64,000 bases of DNA from contig CAWHWS010000002.1 in assembly GCA_963833115.1 (NCBI GenBank), positions 1 through 64,000 on the forward strand, in the 5' to 3' direction. Below are positions 26,177 through 33,397 of the stretch, piece after piece; the first letter of the stretch is position 1; every line of letters begins with the position of its first letter. Below the pieces are notes generated by a model. That model did no database searches and had not been told where the DNA came from. It was given only the letters and a program-made list of their open reading frames with translations. Origin of the DNA: Hasllibacter sp963833115 (GTDB lineage: Bacteria > Pseudomonadota > Alphaproteobacteria > Rhodobacterales > Rhodobacteraceae). The position numbers and the translations under genes were made by a program.

Positions 26177-27141
26177 CTATGCGGCGTCCTCCTCCAGCCT
26201 GATCTGGGCGGCGAACTCGGCCGGCGGGACGTTTCCCAGGGCCGAGTGCGGGCGGCAGGTGTGGTAATCCTTCCGCCATACACGGGCCGCCTCCCTGGCC
26301 TCGCGCAGGATGCGGAACAGGGTCTCGTCCAGCGGCTCGTCGCGCAGGCGGCCGTTGAAGCTCTGGGCGAACGCGTTCCGGGTCGGCTTGCCCGGGGCGA
26401 TGTAATGCCAGTCGACCTCGGTGCGCCGGCACCAGGCCAGGACCGCCGCCCGTCGGTGAAGGCATCGCCGACGAAGTCGAGCGACCAGCGCCGGTTCGGT
26501 CCGCCCGGCACGACCATGGGGCGCCGAACCTGCAAGCCCTCCTCGCGGTGGAGCCGCCGGAGCTTCTTGAGGTTCATCGCAACCCCCTGACGATCCAGTA
26601 TCACGTAGATGCGCCGGTAACCGAACCGGCGCCGCTCGGCCGCGACTGCCTTCATGGCCTCCCGGGCCTCGGCGTCGCTCGGGCGCACGCTGCGATAGCG
26701 CACGCTCGATCTGTCGAATCCCATCGTCGCACATGCCCGCCGCTGGCTGACCGCGTGCGCCTCCATCAGATGCTCCACAGCCGACCTCTTCGCGCTCGCC
26801 CATCGTTCTCGGACCGATGGCGGACAAGGGCTCGCCGTCACCACTTTCTTGCCGTGACGTCTCATGGCATCGCGTCGTCCAGCATCTGCTCGGCCAGCGG
26901 CTTCATGAGCTTCGCGTTCTCGTCCTCGAGCGCCCTCGGACGCAGCGCCATCGGCTCTCGGACCGATGGCGGACCGATGGCGGTCGTCGGACACTTCCAT
27001 GCCGCCGTACTTCGACTTCCACTCGTAGAACGTCGCCGAGCTGACCCCGTGCTTGCGGCAGATCTCCGCGGTCGGCACGCCGCCCTCCTGCTCGCGCAGC
27101 ATCGCGATGATCTGCTCCTCGCTGAACCTCGATCTCTTCCT
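26177..27141 (-). pseudogene. broken IS3 transposase (orfA plus orfB)
   Basis: OrfA region: KRSRFSEEQIIAMLREQEGG, then ATFYEWKSKYGGMEVSD and, in another frame, ALEDENAKLMKPLAEQMLDD. OrfB region: HAVSQRRACATMGFDRSSVR, RFGYRRIYVILDRQGVAMNLK, WSLDFVGDAFTDG and, after a shift, AVLAWCRRTEVDWHYIAPGKP to DYHTCRPHSALGN. Four defects are visible. The likely orfA start is AGG (27139-27141) behind a good TTAGGAGG site. A small palindromic insert shifts orfA. About 55 codons of the catalytic core including the second Asp are deleted. The DDE glutamate reads Q in NAFAQSFNG. Confidence 0.85.
26800..26980. repeat. small palindromic repeats inside the IS
   Basis: Two copies of a 21-22 base palindrome of the form CCATCGG-N8-CCGATGG occur at 26948-26969 and 26800-26820 (first arm one base shorter), sharing the loop TCTCGGA. 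A third half-copy, CCGATGG, follows at 26974-26980. They fall where transposase homology is interrupted, so they look like insertions or slippage products rather than part of the original element. Confidence 0.55.
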
Positions 27142-27198
27142 CCGTCCGCCTCCTAAGGTGGGACGGACTCTACCCAAATCTGAAGGAGGAAACGGGGC

Positions 27199-27507
27199 TC
27201 AGGTCACCGAGCCCGGCGGCCACCCCTCGGACGGGGCGCCGCGGACATCTCGGTCGACGTCGGCGATGGCGGGGATCGCGGTCTTCGCGGGAGCCGGGCC
27301 GCCGATCCCCGCGAACGGCTCGACGCACGCGGGCGATATCCCTTCGGCACGGGCGCGGCGAAAGCCGGGGGGCCGGGCCATGTCCTCGAACGCGATGCCC
27401 CGCCCGAACCACGGCGAGGCCGGCGACGCGCGCCTTGCGATGAGGCATCCCCTGCCGAGCGCGAGGCCCAGCAGGAGGAGGCGCCGGTGCGACCTTACCG
27501 GCGTCAC
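27199..27507 (-). pseudogene. DsbA-family thioredoxin-like protein, truncated by IS
   Basis: A 102-codon frame starting with GTG 27507 (overlapping the glutaredoxin-MauE stop) encodes a short hydrophobic anchor (RRLLLLGLALG), FEDMARPPGFRRARAEG and VEPFAGIGGPAPAKTAIPAIA. This resembles the N-terminal leader of membrane-anchored DsbA-like thioredoxin proteins found beside glutaredoxin-MauE genes. The catalytic CxxC domain is missing: the frame ends inside the IS terminal repeat. It was presumably the last gene of the redox operon before the IS arrived. Family assignment rests on a short, memory-based pattern. Confidence 0.55.
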
Positions 27508-28295
27508 GCGACCAATCGCGCCAGCATCACGATGGCCATGCCCATCATCATCAGGTTTTCGGTCAACGACACGAACCCGAGCGGCACGTTCGCCCCGCCG
27601 CCGACGCAGGCGCATTTCAGCTCGCGCTCGTCGAGATAGACCGCCTTGAAGACGCTCCACGCGCCCACCGAGGCGATGAAGAGGGCCGCCGGGGCCGCGA
27701 GCCATGTCAGCAGCATCCCCGTCATCAGGATGCCCGCGCCGGTCTCGACCCAGGGGTAGACGTAGGCATAGGGCACCCAGCGGCGCGCGAGCACGTCGTA
27801 GTTCAGGAACATCGAGGTGAAGCTCTCGATGTCGCGCAGCTTCTGCATGCCCAGCAGGATCATCGAGATCGAGATGAACCAGCCCGGCGTCTGCCAGGTG
27901 AGCCCGCCGAGGAAGCCGATGGAGAGCGCCAGCGCGGTCGCCGCCGCCACCGCGAAGAGGTAGAGCACGGGGCGGTAGGTGGTCGCCTTGGGATCGTAGT
28001 CGGTAAGCCGCTCGCGCAGGGCCTGGTAGCCGCCGACCCTCTCGCCCTCGATCCAGATCTGGGGGGTGGTGGGCACATCGTGCTCGGCCTTGAAGGCGTC
28101 GACCTCGGACCGTTCGCGGAACAGCCGATCGTCCACCTCGTAGCCGTGGCGGCCCAAGAGCCAGCGCGCCTTCTGGCCCGCCGGGCACAGATGGTTCGGC
28201 AGCGCCATCCGGTAGAGGACGGCCGTCCTGCCGGTCGCGGCGGCGGCGGGATCGGTCGTGACGTCGGCGACGTCGGTCGTGTCCTTGGGCATCAT
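27504..28295 (-). CDS. glutaredoxin-MauE/DoxX fusion membrane protein
   Basis: A 263-residue fusion. Residues about 25-95 are a glutaredoxin domain (VLYRMALPNHLCPAGQKAR, VPTTPQIWIEGERVGGYQAL) with a single active-site cysteine (CPAG). Residues about 110-260 hold four hydrophobic segments of a MauE/DoxX-type protein (RPVLYLFAVAAAT, ISMILLGMQKLRDIESFTSMF, KAVYLDERELKCACVGG, LGFVSLTENLMMMGMAIVM). Such fusions are thought to carry electrons or thiols across the membrane for periplasmic maturation, often beside copper genes. It is intact while its neighbours are decaying. Probably under CsoR control from the operator at 28673. Confidence 0.85.
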   Translation of the reverse strand: MMPKDTTDVADVTTDPAAAATGRTAVLYRMALPNHLCPAGQKARWLLGRHGYEVDDRLFRERSEVDAFKAEHDVPTTPQIWIEGERVGGYQALRERLTDYDPKATTYRPVLYLFAVAAATALALSIGFLGGLTWQTPGWFISISMILLGMQKLRDIESFTSMFLNYDVLARRWVPYAYVYPWVETGAGILMTGMLLTWLAAPAALFIASVGAWSVFKAVYLDERELKCACVGGGANVPLGFVSLTENLMMMGMAIVMLARLVA

Positions 28296-28310
28296 GGACC
28301 CTCCTTGCGT

Positions 28311-28439
28311 TCAGCGCCCGCGCGAGCCGCGGACGAGATGGACGATGCCGGCGATCGGGAAGACGACGACGCGCAGGGCGATCGGCCCCATGCCATCCAT
28401 CCTCCATCCCGCGCCGCCACGCAGTCCATCGTTCATCAT
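28311..28439 (-). CDS. small membrane protein in copper operon
   Basis: A 42-residue frame (MMNDGLRGGAGWRMDGMGPI, then ALRVVVFPIAGIVHLVRG) with one hydrophobic helix and a Gly/Met-rich head. Short single-helix proteins of this kind are common in metal-handling operons. It lies between the glutaredoxin-MauE gene and the truncated DUF305-type leader. It could be intact or a shortened remnant. Confidence 0.4.
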   Translation of the reverse strand: MMNDGLRGGAGWRMDGMGPIALRVVVFPIAGIVHLVRGSRGR

Positions 28440-28442
28440 CGG

Positions 28443-28661
28443 TCAGCCTCCCTCCGCCGTGCGGGGCGTGCCCGCGCGCGCGTCGCCGCGCGCCATGACC
28501 GCGCCCGTGCGGAGCGCCGTCCACAGGCGCGTCCGGCCGAAGGACACGTGATCGAGCGCGTGGGCGTTCAGATACATCGGGCCGTACATGATGGCGGTCG
28601 AGGTCGCGATCGTCGCGGCGAAGCGGCCATGGGCGCCGCCCTGTCGGCGCGTGTCTGACAT
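28443..28661 (-). pseudogene. frameshifted N-terminal part of a DUF305-associated membrane protein
   Basis: The start ATG at 28661 has a good site (GGAGG). The protein begins SDTRRQGGAHGRFAATIATS, then TAIMYGPMYLNAHALDHVSFG and RTRLWTALRTGAVMA. This resembles the first two helices of proteins carrying a membrane leader plus DUF305, found in copper and heavy-metal operons. After GAVMA the frame turns into non-hydrophobic sequence and stops; the DUF305 domain is absent. First gene of the leftward operon under the CsoR-type operator. Confidence 0.5.
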
Positions 28662-28672
28662 GGCGCCTCCGT

Positions 28673-28689
28673 ATACCCCATATGGGTAT
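28673..28689. promoter_or_regulatory. probable CsoR operator
   Basis: ATACCCCATATGGGTAT is a 17-base near-perfect dyad with the TACCC...GGGTA core of Cu(I)-sensing CsoR operators. It lies in the 102-base gap between the csoR gene (plus strand) and the leftward metal/redox operon, 12 bases before that operon's first ATG. Binding of apo-CsoR would cover the leftward promoter; copper would release it. Confidence 0.62.
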
Positions 28690-28763
28690 TGTGAGCCGCC
28701 CGGCAAGGGACCGGTTCCGCCCGGCCCTCGACAAGGGGGCGCGCGATGCCCTTATGCTGATCC

Positions 28764-29036
28764 ATGCACCAGAACCGCGATGCCGCGCTCAAGCGCCTCA
28801 GCCGCCTCGAGGGCCAGGTCCGTGGCGTGGCCCGCATGGTCGAGGAAGACCGCTACTGCGTGGACATCCTCACGCAGATCGCGGCCGTGCGCGCGGCCCT
28901 GAAGGGCGTCGAGAAGCTGGTGATCGACGACCACGCCTCGCACTGCATCGAGGACGCCGTCGCGTCCGGCGACCCAGCCCAGCAGCGCCAGAAGTTCACC
29001 GAGCTGCTGGAGCTGCTGGACAAGGCCCGAGGCTGA
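28764..29036 (+). CDS. csoR: CsoR-family copper-sensing repressor
   Basis: A 90-residue all-helical DUF156 protein (RLSRLEGQVRGVARMVEEDR). The Cu(I)-binding triad of CsoR proteins is in place: C32 in RYCVDIL, H57 in IDDHAS and C61 in SHCIEDA, with the C-x24-H-x3-C spacing of copper sensors, whereas FrmR and RcnR differ at these positions. It is divergent from the redox/copper operon and faces the dyad at 28673. The gene is intact. No downstream cotranscribed gene exists on this strand; the convergent CopD remnant follows. Confidence 0.88.
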   Translation: MHQNRDAALKRLSRLEGQVRGVARMVEEDRYCVDILTQIAAVRAALKGVEKLVIDDHASHCIEDAVASGDPAQQRQKFTELLELLDKARG

Positions 29037-29077
29037 GGGCGGGCCGCGTTCGATGAACTTCGGGGGATCGTCCTCGA

Positions 29078-29571
29078 TCAGATATCGACGGGCGGCGCCG
29101 CGACCGTCGTGATCCCCGCCGTCGGCAGCAGGATCAGCGGGATCGCCGCCCCCTCGAGCGCGATGGACCGCCGCAGCGACCCGGCCGCGCCGGGCCGGCC
29201 GCGCCGGGCCGGCTGTCCCGCAAGGCCGGCCCGAGCCGCCACGTGTCGAGCGCGGCGAGGCCGATAAGAGCCGCGACGATCGCCGCCTCGGCGAGAAGGC
29301 CCCAGCCGTAGGCGGTGCCGAGGAGCGCCGCGATCGAGCCCGACAGCGGCCAGTCAAGGCCGAGGCCGGCGGTGCCGAGGAAGCCGGCCGCGCCGCCCGC
29401 GAGGACGCCTTGCCGAAGCCGCGCCAGAGCGCCGCCGCCCCCGGCGGGCTCTGCCATTCGAGGCGGCAGGCGCCGGGCGCCAGATCGCCCATCGGGGCCG
29501 CGCGCCATTCGGACGCCGGCTCCATGCCGGTCCCGGGCTCGATCCCGATCTCCGTGCCGCCCGAGGACGGC
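29078..29571 (-). pseudogene. copC-copD remnant (copper resistance)
   Basis: Minus-strand sequence in two frames. Joined to the cytochrome fragment is GTGMEPASEWRAAPMGDLAPG followed by RLEWQS, which looks like the CopC end pattern (DLAPGxYRxEW). After a shift comes GGAAGFLGTAGLGLDWPLSG, LLGTAYGWGLLAEAAIVAALI and LAALDTWRLGPALR, then in a third frame SIALEGAAIPLILLPTAGITT to a stop at 29078. These last blocks match the C-terminal helices of CopD copper-import proteins. Most of CopC and the first two thirds of CopD are deleted. Confidence 0.6.
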
Positions 29572-29960
29572 GCGGCGACGATCTCGGCATCGGTCAGCAC
29601 GCCCTCGAAGGCCGGCATGGCCGACGCCGGGGCATCGTCCATGAGGCCCGCAAGGCCATGCTTCGTCACCGCGAACGGCGCCGCGTCGTCGTGGTGCCCG
29701 GTGTGGCCGGTGGCGTCGTGCGGCGGCGCGGGCAGCGGGCCGTCCGGGCCCGGGCTGCGCCAGTCGGGCCGCCCCTCGAGCGAAGCCCCGTGGCAGGCGG
29801 CGCATCCGGCGGCGTGGACCTGCGCCCCGAGGGCGACGGCCTCGGCGTCGCCCGGCGTCAGGCGCACCGCCTCCGCCCCGGCGGGGCGCAGGAGGACCGC
29901 CCCGCCCAGAAGCCCGCCGAGCACGAGCCCGCCGGCCACGAGCCGAGTGGGCCGGCCCAT
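29572..29960 (-). pseudogene. c-type cytochrome, C-terminus lost by deletion
   Basis: Starts at ATG 29960 with a membrane anchor or signal (LVAGGLVLGGLLGGAVLL). The haem site is CAACH in QVHAAGCAACHGASLEG, then RPDWRSPGPDGPLPAPPHDAT, HHDDAAPFAVTKHGLAGL and the methionine ligand region SAMPAFEGVLTDAEIVAA. The usual last helix (about 20 residues) is replaced by CopC-like sequence in the same frame, so a deletion fused the two. The cytochrome part could still fold, but the fused product is abnormal. It follows the DUF411 gene by one base. Confidence 0.68.
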
Positions 29961-29961
29961 C

Positions 29962-30429
29962 TCAGACGTCGAAGGGTGCGGGCGTGCCGGCGTGATAGAA
30001 GACCGTGCCCCCGGCCGCAGTGCCGCCGAAGGCCAGCACGTCGTGGCGCGCGGCCGGATCGTCCCCCATGCCGGGCGAGCCCATGGGCAGTCCCGGCGCC
30101 GCGCGGCCCGTGATGGCGGGGCGGTCGCGCAGCACGGCCTCCACGGCCTCGAACGGGACATGCCCCTCGAACACGCAGCCGTCCACGCGGACGGTGTGGC
30201 AGGAGGTCAGGCCGGCCGGCACGCAGCGCGCGGCCTTCTCGCCGGCGGGATCGGCCAGATCGGAGAGAGACGCCGCGTCGCCGCGCGCGCGGGCGACATC
30301 GGCCCAGGCGTGGCAGCACCCGCATCCGGGCGCCGCCAGGACGCGCATCGGCGCGGCCGCGCGGGCGGGCAGCGTCGCGGCGGCAAGGCCCGCGGCGGTG
30401 AGGGCCAGGACGTCTCGACGGTTCGTCAT
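29962..30429 (-). CDS. DUF411 metal-binding protein
   Basis: A 155-residue exported DUF411 protein. A Tat-like leader (TNRRDVLALTAAGLAAATL) precedes the mature domain with the metal-binding CGCC in AAPGCGCCHAWAD, the SCHTVRVDGCVFEGHVP block and AAPGLPMGSPGM. DUF411 proteins are periplasmic and usually encoded with copper-export or silver-resistance genes. The N-terminal ATG overlaps the stop of the preceding remnant (ATGA). All expected motifs are present, so it may still be active. Confidence 0.8.
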   Translation of the reverse strand: MTNRRDVLALTAAGLAAATLPARAAAPMRVLAAPGCGCCHAWADVARARGDAASLSDLADPAGEKAARCVPAGLTSCHTVRVDGCVFEGHVPFEAVEAVLRDRPAITGRAAPGLPMGSPGMGDDPAARHDVLAFGGTAAGGTVFYHAGTPAPFDV

Positions 30430-30780
30430 GGGGTCGGTCCATCGTCGTTCGGTCGACGCGATGCGTCCCGCAGGGGGCGGACGGCTCGGACCTTCGGCGG
30501 ACCGGTCGGGACGTTCACGGCGATGCCCGGCGATCTCGCGACGCGCAGCGGACGCATCGCCGCGTCTGCCGCCGCGACGCGCCCGAATGCCAACGGTCTT
30601 TGCGGGCGGACGTCCACGGGGCACGATGCGCCCGCCTCGGTCCCGGTTCCCTCGCAGCAGTCGGCGAGGGTGGCCGCGTGCTGGACGTCCATGCCCGCAT
30701 CCGGCCCGCCATGTGCGACATGCGGCGCTGCCACCGATCACGGCGACGGCCAGCAAAAGGGAGCGGCGGTCGCGGATCAT
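30426..30780 (-). pseudogene. frameshifted small Cys-rich exported protein
   Basis: ATG 30780 gives an export leader (MIRDRRSLLLAVAVIGGSAA); a frameshift near 30715 is needed to continue into MDVQHAATLADCCEGTGTEAG, ASCPVDV and the C-terminal IAVNVPTGPPKVRAV, ending at 30426. The layout (leader, His/CC/C cluster, proline-rich tail) resembles small DUF2946-type proteins of copper loci. Start and stop both overlap neighbouring genes by four bases, which shows that the original operon was tightly packed. Confidence 0.5.
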
Positions 30781-31361
30781 CGCCGATACCTAGAGGGGGC
30801 ATGTCCGGCAGGCACCGGCCGTCGGGGCCCGTGCGGCGATCCGCCCGTGGCCATGGCGAGACGATGCTCGCGGTGGTGGTCCCGGCTCGCCATGAGGCCG
30901 AATGGCCCCAGCCCGTGGATGCGCGCGACCACTCCCGGATCGTCGTTCGTCACCGTCGAGATCGCGCCCTTGCCGGTCGCCTCGCCAGCGGCGGTCGAGG
31001 CATCGTCCATCGCGAGCTGGCCGGCATGCGCCGGGACCATCCGGCCGAGCGCGCCGATCGTCGCTGCGTCCCCGGTCGCCACGGCCCGCAAGCCGTTCGG
31101 CAGGCCCTCGGCGGCGACCACGGAGCCCGTCACGAGCGGATCCATGTCGATCGGATGCGCCCGCAATCCGCCGAGGTCGACGCGCGGCCCGTCGGTTCCG
31201 GGGTCGGCCTCCGACGTCGCGACGATTTCGGGAAGGGCGGCGAAGGCCCCCTGCCCGGGCTCCGAGAGGATGGCCGGGTCCGATCCGTGCATGGCGCCAT
31301 GGGCGTGCTGCCCGACGGCGGGCGCGGCGAGGAGCGAGAGGATCGCCAGGGGCTTCAGCAT
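30777..31361 (-). CDS. conserved exported protein of copper loci, function unknown
   Basis: A 194-residue protein with a signal peptide (MLKPLAILSLLAAPAVGQ) followed by a His/Met-rich stretch (HAHGAMHG). The mature part (GQGAFAALPEIVATSEADPG, HPIDMDPLVTGSVVAAEGLPN, GLRAVATGDAATIGALGRMVP, GLGPFGLMASRDHHREHRLAM) resembles exported proteins seen beside copper genes in Rhodobacterales, from memory. His and Met clusters suggest metal binding. It is the first gene of the leftward set (this gene, Cys-rich remnant, DUF411, cytochrome, CopC-CopD), each joined by a short overlap or a one-base gap. Confidence 0.68.
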   Translation of the reverse strand: MLKPLAILSLLAAPAVGQHAHGAMHGSDPAILSEPGQGAFAALPEIVATSEADPGTDGPRVDLGGLRAHPIDMDPLVTGSVVAAEGLPNGLRAVATGDAATIGALGRMVPAHAGQLAMDDASTAAGEATGKGAISTVTNDDPGVVARIHGLGPFGLMASRDHHREHRLAMATGGSPHGPRRPVPAGHAPSRYRR

Positions 31362-31415
31362 GGCAGGGTCTCCGCGTGGGGTGCATCGACGTGCCACGGC
31401 AGGGCCGATCTCCGC

Positions 31416-31810
31416 ATGATCGCGATCATCCCGCCACCCTGGCCGGAGACGTTCGACGGCGCGCCGGAGCGCCATGCCCCTGCCGGCTCGGCCCTGTTCC
31501 GACGGGGGGACCGGGTGCGATCGCCGTTCCTCGTCCGGGACGGGCGGGTCGCCCTGCGGCGGGCGCTGGCGGATGGCGGCGCGCGCGCCTCATGTCGCCG
31601 GGCCGGGCGAGGTCGTCGCCCCCGCCTCCCTCTTCGCCGACGCCGCCCATCGCGACGCGATCTGCAAGGGGGCCGCGCGCGTGGCGATCCAGCCCGTCGG
31701 GAGGGTCCGGGACCATCTCGGCTCCGGCCCCGTGGCGGGGCGCTGGCCGAGGCGGCGCGCGACGCCGGGCACGTTCGCCTCCAGGTCCGCGGCGACGGCA
31801 TGGGCGTCGA
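31416..31810 (+). pseudogene. Crp/Fnr-family regulator remnant
   Basis: From ATG 31416 one frame gives HAPAGSALFRRGDRVRSPFLV, RDGRVALRRALADGG; after a one-base shift near 31575 the next frame gives HVAGPGEVVAPASLFADAAH and AICKGAARVAIQPVGRV. These are the cNMP-binding fold blocks of Crp/Fnr regulators (PAGxxLFRxGD, GExxxxxSLF). No C-terminal helix-turn-helix is found, so the gene is both frameshifted and truncated. It converges with the CDF remnant. Confidence 0.6.
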
Positions 31811-32261
31811 AACCAGCGGGCGCGCCTTCGAGCAGGATATGCCCGCTCTCGCGCGTCACGGCCCAGGCGGAGCGCAGGATCAGCGCCACCAGCGGGACCG
31901 CCAGGATCGGGTCGATGGGGGTTCAGCCCGTCCGGATGATGACGAGCGAGGCCGCGATGGCCGCGACCCAGCCCAACAGGTCGCCCGGCACGTGCAACGC
32001 GGCGGCGCGGACGTCGAGGTTGTCGCCCTCGGCGCGGCTGAGCACCCGGAAGGCCAGGGCGTTCACCACCAGCCCGCCCACGGCGACCCAGAGCATCAGC
32101 CCGCCCAGCACCTCCGCCCCCATGAAGCCGCCCGTCAGGACGGCGGCGATGAGGATCGCGCGCTCCTTGGATCTCCGCGCCTCGGGCGTGACGCCCTCCG
32201 AGAGGGTCGGACCATGCGAATGGCCCGCGTGGTCGTGCGCGTGATCGTGCCCGGCCCCCAT
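31755..32261 (-). pseudogene. cation diffusion facilitator (CzcD/ZitB-like), decayed
   Basis: Starts at ATG 32261 with the His-rich head of zinc CDF proteins (HDHAHDHAGHSHG). After ERAILIAAVLTGGFMGAEVLG comes an abrupt jump to LMLWVAVGGLVVNALAFRVLS and NLDVRAAALHVPGDLLGWVAA, so helices 2-3 with the HxxxD zinc site are deleted. A stop at 31923 and frameshift precede LILRSAWAVTRESGHILLEGA and DAHAVAADLEANVPGVA; the rest of the C-terminal domain is gone. It lies downstream of the transglutaminase remnant and the MerR operator, so it was probably the zinc or cadmium exporter of that operon. Confidence 0.7.
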
Positions 32262-32263
32262 CA

Positions 32264-33007
32264 GCGCGCCTCCGCCCGAGGGGCCGCGTCCGCCGGGGAT
32301 GGAGGGCACCCGCTCGCGGCGGATGACGGCGACGCGGGCGTGCGTCCGGTGGCGGATCGCGCGGCGGTAGAGGATGCCGCGCACGAGGCCGAAGGCCTGG
32401 GCGTGCTCGGCGTAGAAAGCATCCGGGTCGTCGTAGAGCCCGAGGTCGCGGTTGATCCCGGTGCGCTGGATGTACATGTCGCTGCCCGTCCAGGCGACCG
32501 GCGGATCGGTCAGGCAGTCCGTCCCCGCCCCTTAGGCGCAAAGCGACGAGCGCCCTTCGAACTTGGCTTGGAGCGCCTCGAGGAACGGCGCGTCGAGGAT
32601 GAACCCTTCGAGGTTCGCCCATGCCCTCTCGCGCTCCACCTCACCCAGGAATGCAGGATGCTCTCGGGCGCGAGGCGGTAGGCGATCTCGGGCGCCACGC
32701 CGCGCTGGAGCGCCTTGTGGATCGTGAACCCGTGCAGGCGGCAGGGGATGCCGAGCGCCCGCAGCAGCGCCGCCTTCGTGTTGCACTGCCCGTAGCCGTC
32801 GCGCAGCACTTCCGACGCCGGGATCGCGTCGTCGCGGTCGTAGCCGAACGCGATCTCGTTCCGGACGACGTCGTAGGCCGCGCCGATGCGCTCGAAGGGT
32901 GGCAGGTCGGCCCGGCCCCGCGATCAGGTCGCGGATCGCGGGGCCATCGAAGTCCAGCAGGGCGGTGCGGCGATGATGGCGGCACTCCTGATTCGTCTCG
33001 TCGCCAT
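32264..33007 (-). pseudogene. transglutaminase-like protein, frameshifted and interrupted
   Basis: Blocks in order on the minus strand are LLDFDGPAIRDLIAG, RADLPPFERIGAAYD, EVLRDGYGQCNTKAALLRALG (catalytic Cys), PCRLHGFTIHKALQRGVAPEI, APESILHSW (His), then after a frameshift near 32645 ANLEGFILDAPFLEALQAKFE (Asp), a TAA at 32532-32534 in a position that otherwise continues, and TDCLTDPPVAWTGSDMYIQRT to HRTHARVAVIRR. Transglutaminase-fold proteins of this type may be cysteine proteases; their role in metal loci is unknown. The start codon is unclear because ATG 33007 overlaps the expected transcription start. At least two frameshifts and one nonsense codon are present. Confidence 0.68.
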
Positions 33008-33012
33008 GGGGG

Positions 33013-33040
33013 ATACGATCTACAGCGGCTGTAGCCTCAA
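33013..33040 (-). promoter_or_regulatory. MerR-type operator-promoter
   Basis: On the minus strand a -35 box TTGAGG (33040-33035) is followed by the perfect dyad CTACAGCCGCTGTAG (33034-33020) and a weak -10 beginning TAT at 33015, giving a 19-base spacer. A dyad between over-spaced boxes is the mark of promoters activated by MerR-family metal sensors. It faces the transglutaminase-CDF remnants, and the MerR gene is divergent 19 bases to the right. Confidence 0.7.
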
Positions 33041-33052
33041 GGGGCGATCGCG

Positions 33053-33397
33053 ATGCAGGGCCATTCCATCGGCGCGCTCTCGAAGCGGACGGGCGCCGAG
33101 GTGACGAAGATCCGCTACTACGAGGGCCGCGGATTGCTGCCCGACCCCGGCCGCACGGACGGAGGGCAGCGCCGCTACGGCGACGCGGAGCTGGACCGGC
33201 TGTCCTTCATCGCCCGTGCGCGGCAACTCGGCTTCGACCTCGACGCCATCGCCGAGCTAATCGCGTTGCAGGATACGCCCCGGATCGCCCATGGCGACGC
33301 GCACCGCATCGCGGCAGATCGCCTGACGGAGGTCCGGGATCGCATCGAGCGGCTCGGCCGGCTGGAGGCGGAGCTGGTGCGGGTCGTCGCCGCCTGA
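33053..33397 (+). pseudogene. MerR-family metal sensor with premature stop
   Basis: A MerR regulator of the ZntR/CadR/PbrR type: HSIGALSKRTGAEVTKIRYYE and RTDGGQRRYGDAELDRL form the winged-helix domain and EVRDRIERLGRLEAELVRVV the dimerisation helix. The stop is TGA at 33395-33397, codon 115, where relatives have the first cysteine of the metal-binding loop. In the same frame the remaining loop continues for 36 codons as DGPPDGRPCRVLNALADHGAC to a TAG at 33508. So one TGC-to-TGA change would explain it. The shortened protein keeps DNA binding and dimerisation but not metal sensing, and might act as a constitutive repressor of the operon. Confidence 0.72.

Larger units (their letters stand above)
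26121..27203 (-). mobile_element. degenerate IS3-family insertion sequence
   Basis: The ends are inverted copies: CCTGAGCCCCGACTTTCCTCC at the left and, read inward from the right, CCTGAGCCCCGTTTCCTCC, differing by a 2-base gap. About 1.08 kb, shorter than the usual 1.2-1.3 kb of IS3 members. No target duplication flanks it (left ...AGTGC, right TCACC...), and the two flanks belong to unrelated genes, so sequence on at least one side was lost after insertion. The transposase genes inside are dead. Confidence 0.82.

Noticed and set aside
26123..28300. CRISPR array after the cas remnants
   Set aside because: I looked for regularly spaced 28-30 base repeats on both sides of the cas fragments and saw none; the repeats inside the IS are short palindromes, not an array.
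33395..33397. TGA in the MerR gene as a selenocysteine codon
   Set aside because: No SECIS-like hairpin was apparent just downstream, MerR selenoproteins are not known to me, and neighbouring genes are decaying, so a nonsense mutation is simpler.
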